Source of the DNA: Deltaproteobacteria bacterium
GTDB taxonomy: Bacteria > Myxococcota_A > UBA9160 > JAFDET01
Direction of reading: 5' to 3'
DNA: 16,103 bases
Assembly: GCA_019310195.1 (NCBI GenBank)
Contig: JAFDET010000032.1
Span: forward strand, 1 to 16,103
Below, piece after piece: positions 12,943 to 16,103 of this stretch. The stretch's first letter is position 1, and the number at the start of each line of letters is the position of its first letter. The notes under the pieces are model-generated. The model was given only the letters and a program-made list of their open reading frames with translations, was not told the origin of the DNA and did no database searches. Position numbers and translations under genes: made by a program.

Positions 12943-15594
12943 TCAGAACTCGCCTCGAAGGGCCTTTCCTGTAAGCGATTTCTGGACCCGAGCGATCTTG
13001 GAGGCAGGTCCCTGGGCCACAATGCGCCCGCCTCCAGGCCCGCCCTCGGGGCCCAGGTCGATCACGTGATCGGCGGCCCGGACCACGTCCAGGTTGTGCT
13101 CCACCACCACCACACTGGCCCCGGCGTCCAGGAGCTGGTCCAGGCTCTCCACCAGGCGCGCCACCTCGGCCGGGTGGAGGCCCGTGGTGGGCTCGTCCAG
13201 CACGAAGAGGCTGCCGCGCCCCTCGCGCCCGGCCAGGGCCAGGCCCAGACGCAGGCGCTGCGCCTCGCCCCCGGAGAGTGTGGCCAACGGCTGCCCCAGC
13301 CCCAGGTAACCCAGACCGACGCGCGACAGCGGTTCGAGGCGCGAGACCACGGCGTCGTCGTCGGCAAACGCCTCCAGGGCTTCCTCGATGCTCAGGGCCA
13401 GCACATCCACGATGCAACGTCCCCCGATGCGGATGTCCTGGGCCTCGCGCCGGTAGCGGGTTCCCAGGCAAGCCTCGCAGGGAACCCGCACGTCCTCCAG
13501 GAACTGCATGTCCACCACGGTCTCGCCCCTGCCCTCGCAGGCGTCGCAGCGGCCGCCCGCGACGTTGAACGAGAACCAGCCGGGACCCAGCCCGCGGGCC
13601 TTCGCCTCGCGGGTGGCGGCGAAGCGCCGGCGGATGCCGTCGAACGCCTTGGAGACGGTGGCGGGGTTGGAGCGGGAGCTGCGCCCCGGCGGATCGGGAT
13701 CCACCACGACCACCTCGCCCAGCGCCTGCGCCCCGCGGATGCGCGTGCAAGCGCCGCGCTCCGGCTCACCGCGCAGGTTGCCCACCAGCACCGAGCGGAC
13801 CAGCGTGCTCTTGCCCGCGCCGGAGACACCCGTCACCACCACGAGCTGACCCAGCGGAATCGTCACATCGAGATTCTGCAGGTTGTGCTCGCTGGCGCCC
13901 TCCACCACCAGCTCGCCCCGGGCGCTGCGCGAGCGGCGCCGGCGCGGCTCCAGCTCACCGCGCAGGGCACGCGCGGTGACCGCCGTGGGATGCGCGCGGA
14001 GCTCCTCGACGGTTCCCTCGGCCACCAACCGGCCGCCGTGGCGGCCCGCGCCGGGACCCAGGTCGATCACGTGGTCGGCGGCCGCCACGAACTCGGGAGC
14101 GTGTTCCACCACGACCAGCGTGTTGCCGCGCTCGCGGATTTCGCGCAACACGTCCAGCAGCCGGCTCACATCCCGGGCGTGCAGCCCGATGGACGGTTCG
14201 TCCAGCACGTAGAGGGCCGCGGTCAGTGCGCCGCCCAGCGCCGTGGCCAGCTGGATCCGCTGGGCCTCCCCGCCCGAGAGCGTCCGCACCTGCCGCTCCA
14301 GGGCGAGGTAGCCGAGACCCACGCGGCGGGTGGTGGCGATGCGACCTTGCAGCCGCTCCAGCAGGCGACCGACGCGGGCGGCTTCGGCCTCGCTCAGATC
14401 CAGGGCGTCCAGCCACTCAGCCAGTCCGTCGAGGGTGAGGCGCGAGATCTCCCCCAGATCAGCGCCGGCGACCCTGAACGCCAGAGCCTCGGCGCGCAGC
14501 CGGGCCCCGCCGCAATCGGGACACGGATCGAAGCGCCGGTAGCGCGCGATCATCACGCGGTTCTGGACCTTGTAGCGGCGCCGCTCGAGCCGGTCGAAGT
14601 AGCCCTGCACGCCGTACCACTTGTCGTCGTCGCCCTCGAAGATCAGCTCGCGGACTTCTGCGCCCAGCTTCGCGTAGGGCACGTCCACGGGGATGCCGTG
14701 CTTCCGGCACGCCTGCAGCAGATCGCGCTTCCAGCCCCGGTTGGCGCGTGTGGCGAAGGGCGCCACGGCATCCCCCTGGAGCGTCTTCGAGGGATCCGGC
14801 ACCACGCGCTCGCGATCGAGCACTCCCACGCGCCCAAAGCCCTGGCACGCCTCACACGCTCCCAGCGGACTGTTGAAGGAGAAGAGCGTGGGCTCCGGCG
14901 CCGGCAGGCGGCGCCCGCACGCATCGCAGGCGAAGCCCTCGCGGAAGGGAAGCCGCTCCCCCGTCTCGGTCACCACCACGAGGCGGCCGTCGCCGCGGGC
15001 GAAGCCACCGGCCACGGCCTCGGCCAGCCGCGTGCGCCCCTCCGAGTCGATGCGCAGCCGGTCCACCAGCACCAGCCCGCCCTCGCGGCGCAGCGCGCCC
15101 AGCGCGCGGACGCCCAGTTCCTCGAGATCGTGGACCGAACCCTCCGCATCCAGGAGCCGGGTCCAGCCGTCCGCCAGCAGCTTCTCGCGCAGGTCGGCCA
15201 GCCGGCCCTGCGGCGGCAAGGGGGCGCCCAGCGAAGCGCGCAGGCCCGAGCAGCGCGCCAAGAGCTGGTCCACCACGCTCTGCACCGTGCCGGGTTCCAC
15301 GGGCAGCGCGCAGTCGGGGCACGTAGCGCGCGCCAGCTTGGCGAACAGCAGCCGCAGATGATCGAGGATCTCGGTGGCCGTGCCCACGGTGGAGCGGGCA
15401 TTGCTGGCCCGGTTGCGCTGCTCGATGGCAATGGCCGGCGGCAGGTGCGAGATGGACTCGACATCGGGCCGCGGCAGGCGCTCGAGGAACTGCCGGGCGT
15501 AGGTCGAGAGCGACACCACGTAGCGGCGCTGTCCCTCGGCGTAGAGGGTGTCGAAGGCGAGGCTCGACTTGCCGGAGCCCGATACGCCCGTCAC
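12943..15594 (-). CDS. uvrA: Excinuclease ABC subunit A
   Basis: UvrA dimers find bulky DNA lesions and load UvrB in nucleotide excision repair. From the first standard start (GTG 15594) there are 883 residues. They include Walker A GVSGSGKSS (3-11), a zinc module CDAC/CEAC (223-250), LSGGEAQRIQLA (439-450) and Walker B LYVLDEPS with EH. The second cassette has GVSGAGKST (589-597), a zinc module CDAC/CEAC (683-709), LSGGEAQRLRLG and LFVLDEPTTGLH. The ~220-residue interval between Walker A and the first zinc module shows that the UvrB-binding region is kept, so this is the canonical class. Homology continues upstream to about 15687 (EITIRGARAHNLQGVD), but no ATG, GTG or TTG occurs there, so the true start lies beyond the stated end. 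The preceding SCP2 stop is at 15687. Confidence 0.96.
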   Translation of the reverse strand: MTGVSGSGKSSLAFDTLYAEGQRRYVVSLSTYARQFLERLPRPDVESISHLPPAIAIEQRNRASNARSTVGTATEILDHLRLLFAKLARATCPDCALPVEPGTVQSVVDQLLARCSGLRASLGAPLPPQGRLADLREKLLADGWTRLLDAEGSVHDLEELGVRALGALRREGGLVLVDRLRIDSEGRTRLAEAVAGGFARGDGRLVVVTETGERLPFREGFACDACGRRLPAPEPTLFSFNSPLGACEACQGFGRVGVLDRERVVPDPSKTLQGDAVAPFATRANRGWKRDLLQACRKHGIPVDVPYAKLGAEVRELIFEGDDDKWYGVQGYFDRLERRRYKVQNRVMIARYRRFDPCPDCGGARLRAEALAFRVAGADLGEISRLTLDGLAEWLDALDLSEAEAARVGRLLERLQGRIATTRRVGLGYLALERQVRTLSGGEAQRIQLATALGGALTAALYVLDEPSIGLHARDVSRLLDVLREIRERGNTLVVVEHAPEFVAAADHVIDLGPGAGRHGGRLVAEGTVEELRAHPTAVTARALRGELEPRRRRSRSARGELVVEGASEHNLQNLDVTIPLGQLVVVTGVSGAGKSTLVRSVLVGNLRGEPERGACTRIRGAQALGEVVVVDPDPPGRSSRSNPATVSKAFDGIRRRFAATREAKARGLGPGWFSFNVAGGRCDACEGRGETVVDMQFLEDVRVPCEACLGTRYRREAQDIRIGGRCIVDVLALSIEEALEAFADDDAVVSRLEPLSRVGLGYLGLGQPLATLSGGEAQRLRLGLALAGREGRGSLFVLDEPTTGLHPAEVARLVESLDQLLDAGASVVVVEHNLDVVRAADHVIDLGPEGGPGGGRIVAQGPASKIARVQKSLTGKALRGEF

Positions 15595-15686
15595 GACACA
15601 GAGGCTGCGCAGCGGGATGCGGCAATCGACGCCCTGAAGGTTGTGGGCGCGCGCGCCGCGAATGGTGATCTCGCGCGCGGCTCCGA

Positions 15687-16028
15687 CTAGCCCACCCTCC
15701 GGAACAGCGAGCGCAGCTTCATGGCCAGGCCCTGGTTCCCTTCGACGCGGATGCGGTCCTCCACGACCAGCATCTCGGCGTTGGCGCGACCGTCGAGGAC
15801 GTCGCTCCAGTCCTGGGCCGAGGCGACCAGCCGCGCGTCGGGCACGGCGTCACCACCCAGCGAAGTCTTGAGCCGGCCGTCCTCCACCTGGATGCAAAGC
15901 CTCCCCCCCGCCGGGCCGGTCAACTGGATCTCGATCACCGCGGCCAATCCCCGGGCCGCCTCAGGCCGAAAGTGCTCGTGCAGCCAGGCGACCATGGCTT
16001 CGGCGCCGGATCCTGCTGCTTCGCCCAT
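15687..16028 (-). CDS. SCP2 sterol-carrier-domain protein, first gene of uvrA operon
   Basis: A 113-residue SCP2-like protein: helix EAMVAWLHEHF, strands AAVIEIQLTGPAGGRLCIQVEDGRL, then VPDARLVASAQDWSDVLDGRANAEMLVVED and the terminal RVEGNQGLAMKLRSLF, which matches the fold's closing helix. It shares the architecture but little identity with the SCP2 protein at 11200-11562. ATG 16028 is chosen because GGAG lies 6 nt upstream; TTG at 16049 or 16040 would add up to seven residues. The stop overlaps the region where uvrA must begin, so the two are probably translationally coupled. A promoter-like pair lies just upstream. The function and ligand are unknown. Confidence 0.82.
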   Translation of the reverse strand: MGEAAGSGAEAMVAWLHEHFRPEAARGLAAVIEIQLTGPAGGRLCIQVEDGRLKTSLGGDAVPDARLVASAQDWSDVLDGRANAEMLVVEDRIRVEGNQGLAMKLRSLFRRVG

Positions 16029-16067
16029 CGCTTGCTCCAAACGCCGCAACTCCGCGGATTCGGACCA

Positions 16068-16097
16068 AGTCTAGGGATCGGTTGACTCCGGCGTCAA
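16068..16097 (-). promoter_or_regulatory. Possible sigma70-type promoter with overlapping palindrome
   Basis: On the - strand, TTGACG (16097-16092) and TAGACT (16073-16068) are 18 bp apart, ahead of the SCP2-uvrA operon start at 16028. The -35 lies in the inverted repeat TTGAC-N6-GTCAA (16082-16097), whose other arm gives a TTGAC on the + strand. That may serve a gene beyond the window or mark an operator. The -10 matches the consensus at only 4 of 6 positions. Confidence 0.35.
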
Positions 16098-16103
16098 TCG
16101 TCC

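Noticed and set aside
12892..15690. A 932-codon open frame on the + strand, fully antisense to uvrA
   Set aside because: High-GC codon use on the opposite strand often leaves stop-free frames. The translated product has no recognisable domain and mirrors uvrA codon structure.

Overview
The window is a GC-rich stretch of ordinary chromosome, densely packed with housekeeping genes. There are no transposases, phage genes or CRISPR arrays. Several traits suggest a delta-proteobacterium-like lineage (Myxococcota, Binatota or Desulfobacterota type), but the sequence alone does not fix the taxon. These traits are proC next to a DivIVA-domain gene and a DUF167 gene, a two-subunit glycine decarboxylase, a MerR-TPR fusion regulator, small SCP2 proteins and a selenocysteine tRNA.

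Left part, + strand (1-7732): proC (proline synthesis), a gap carrying repeat copy A, then divIVA, yggU (DUF167), an FmdB-type zinc ribbon and folD. folD overlaps gcvT by 4 nt, and gcvT-gcvH-gcvPA-gcvPB follow almost without gaps. folD with the gcv genes makes a one-carbon module: glycine cleavage makes 5,10-methylene-THF and FolD oxidises it to 10-formyl-THF. The L-protein (lpd) is not in the window.

Middle (7733-8070) is a 338-nt gap between convergent genes. It is filled by two oppositely oriented copies (B and C) of the element seen after proC. All three copies lie just after a stop codon, in the sense direction of that gene. They share two conserved blocks and a conserved GGGGCTAYG end, and one stem shows a compensatory base-pair change.

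Next come a MerR-like regulator with C-terminal TPRs (- strand) and, divergent from it, a polytopic membrane protein gene (9026-10657). That gene is readable end to end only if three single bases are restored, so it is a decaying gene or carries assembly errors. The selenocysteine tRNA gene selC follows, and 21 nt after it a small HPF/RaiA-family hibernation factor gene. A perfect 12-bp hairpin closes that unit.

Right part, - strand (16100 to 11200): a probable operon of SCP2 protein, uvrA, degenerate GGDEF-EAL protein and a second SCP2 protein. uvrA has no standard start codon where homology places its N-terminus.

The most interesting items are the structured 3'-end repeat family, the uvrA start problem, the selC-hpf arrangement and the triple -1 frameshift gene.
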